A stretch of DNA of 15,328 bases, from contig JABIYQ010000068.1 in NCBI GenBank assembly GCA_018702715.1, positions 1 to 15,328 on the forward strand. The letters are read 5' to 3'. Positions within the stretch are counted from its first letter, which is position 1. Each line of letters begins with the position of its first letter. The notes below the pieces were generated by a model. The model did no database searches. It was not told where the DNA came from and saw only the letters and a program-made list of their open reading frames with translations. The DNA is from Desulfobacula sp. (GTDB lineage: Bacteria; Desulfobacterota; Desulfobacteria; Desulfobacterales; Desulfobacteraceae). Both the position numbers and the translations under genes were made by a program. This document shows, one piece after another, positions 15,050 through 15,328 of this stretch.

Positions 15050-15328
15050 GTCAGAAATACCGCCTCGATTAGAGAGGATTGAGACATAGTTGTGGCGAAT
15101 ACTCCAACAACTATAATAGGTCAGAAATACCGCCTCGATTAGAGAGGATTGAGACAGCTCTGTAGTGTTAGTCAACTGTACGCGTTGTTGTCAGAAATAC
15201 CGCCTCGATTAGAGAGGATTGAGACTATATGAGAAGGCTAGAAGTCATTAGTTAATTACTCAGTCAGAAATACCGGCTCGATTAGAGAGGATTGAGACAT
15301 GTCATTATACTCGACGTCGTTGGCATTA
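15050..15328 (+). CRISPR. CRISPR array, four 36-nt repeats visible, continues past the right edge
   Basis: Repeats lie at 15050-15085, 15120-15155, 15190-15225 and 15263-15298. The first three are identical; the fourth has G instead of C at repeat position 14 (15276). Spacers are 34, 34, 37 and at least 30 nt. Each repeat begins GTCAGAAATACCG and ends GAGAGGATTGAGAC. CCTC and GAGG form a short stem around GATTAGA, ending right before ATTGAGAC, the 8-nt type III-style crRNA handle. This gives plus-strand transcription with the leader on the left. The number of further repeats is unknown. Confidence 0.97.
15086..15114. repeat. Self-complementary spacer 1
   Basis: Within the first spacer, ATAGTTGT (15086-15093) and ACAACTAT (15107-15114) are perfect complements around a 13-nt loop, and GG/CC next to the loop can extend the stem with one bulge. 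The protospacer is therefore probably a hairpin-forming sequence in the invader, such as a terminator or structured RNA. Confidence 0.7.

Noticed and set aside
14936..15082. 48-codon basic frame from GTG with an AGGAAG upstream
   Set aside because: It lies in the leader and ends inside the first repeat, so it is probably chance.

Overview
The window holds a complete type III-B (Cmr) CRISPR-Cas locus together with a divergently transcribed gene set that looks like a protease-controlled transcription switch: a Lon-like serine protease fused to helical repeats, a protein with an anti-sigma zinc motif, a sigma-factor-like protein and a small protein of unknown fold. The AT-rich composition, Cas protein style and peptide-transport remnants fit an anaerobic deltaproteobacterium (Desulfobacterota, for example a Desulfobacteraceae-like sulfate reducer). 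That placement is an impression from sequence style, not a computed result.

Layout. Positions 1-398 hold two broken pieces: the signature/Walker B part of an oligopeptide ABC-transporter ATPase (minus strand, running off the left edge) and a piece of an M20-family peptidase (plus strand). This suggests the left boundary of an inserted island. Positions 436-5381 (minus strand) hold one tightly packed operon, transcribed right to left: a 162-aa unknown protein, then the sigma-like protein, the ZAS-motif protein and the Lon-TPR protease. Two junctions are ATGA stop/start overlaps. Positions 5382-5678 form an AT-rich divergent control region with a 20-bp palindrome and candidate promoters for both operons. 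Positions 5679-14767 (plus strand) carry cas6, cmr1, cmr2/cas10, cmr3, cmr4, cmr5, cmr6, csx20 and cas2, mostly overlapping or a few bases apart. Positions 14768-15049 are the CRISPR leader, with a perfect 13-bp inverted repeat. From 15050 to the right edge there is a CRISPR array with four 36-nt repeats visible.

How the parts probably work together. Cas6 would cut the array transcript just before the 8-nt handle AUUGAGAC. Cmr1-6 with Cas10 form the RNA-guided effector. Cas10 keeps both the HD nuclease motif and the GGDD cyclase motif, so it should make cyclic oligoadenylate (cOA). Csx20 is a small protein of a group proposed as ring nucleases that remove that messenger. No CARF or SAVED sensor is recognisable in the window, yet a Lon-type protease with a perfectly spaced Ser-Lys dyad sits next to a sigma/anti-sigma pair. 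The natural model is that target-RNA recognition activates the protease, which cuts the anti-sigma-like protein, releases the sigma factor and changes host transcription. This would parallel the known CalpL-CalpT-CalpS system (Lon-SAVED, cA4-activated) and the type III-E Craspase system (TPR-CHAT, Csx30, Csx31, RpoE), but the protease here has a Lon-plus-TPR architecture that matches neither. The model is inference; the domain assignments rest on motifs visible in the translations.
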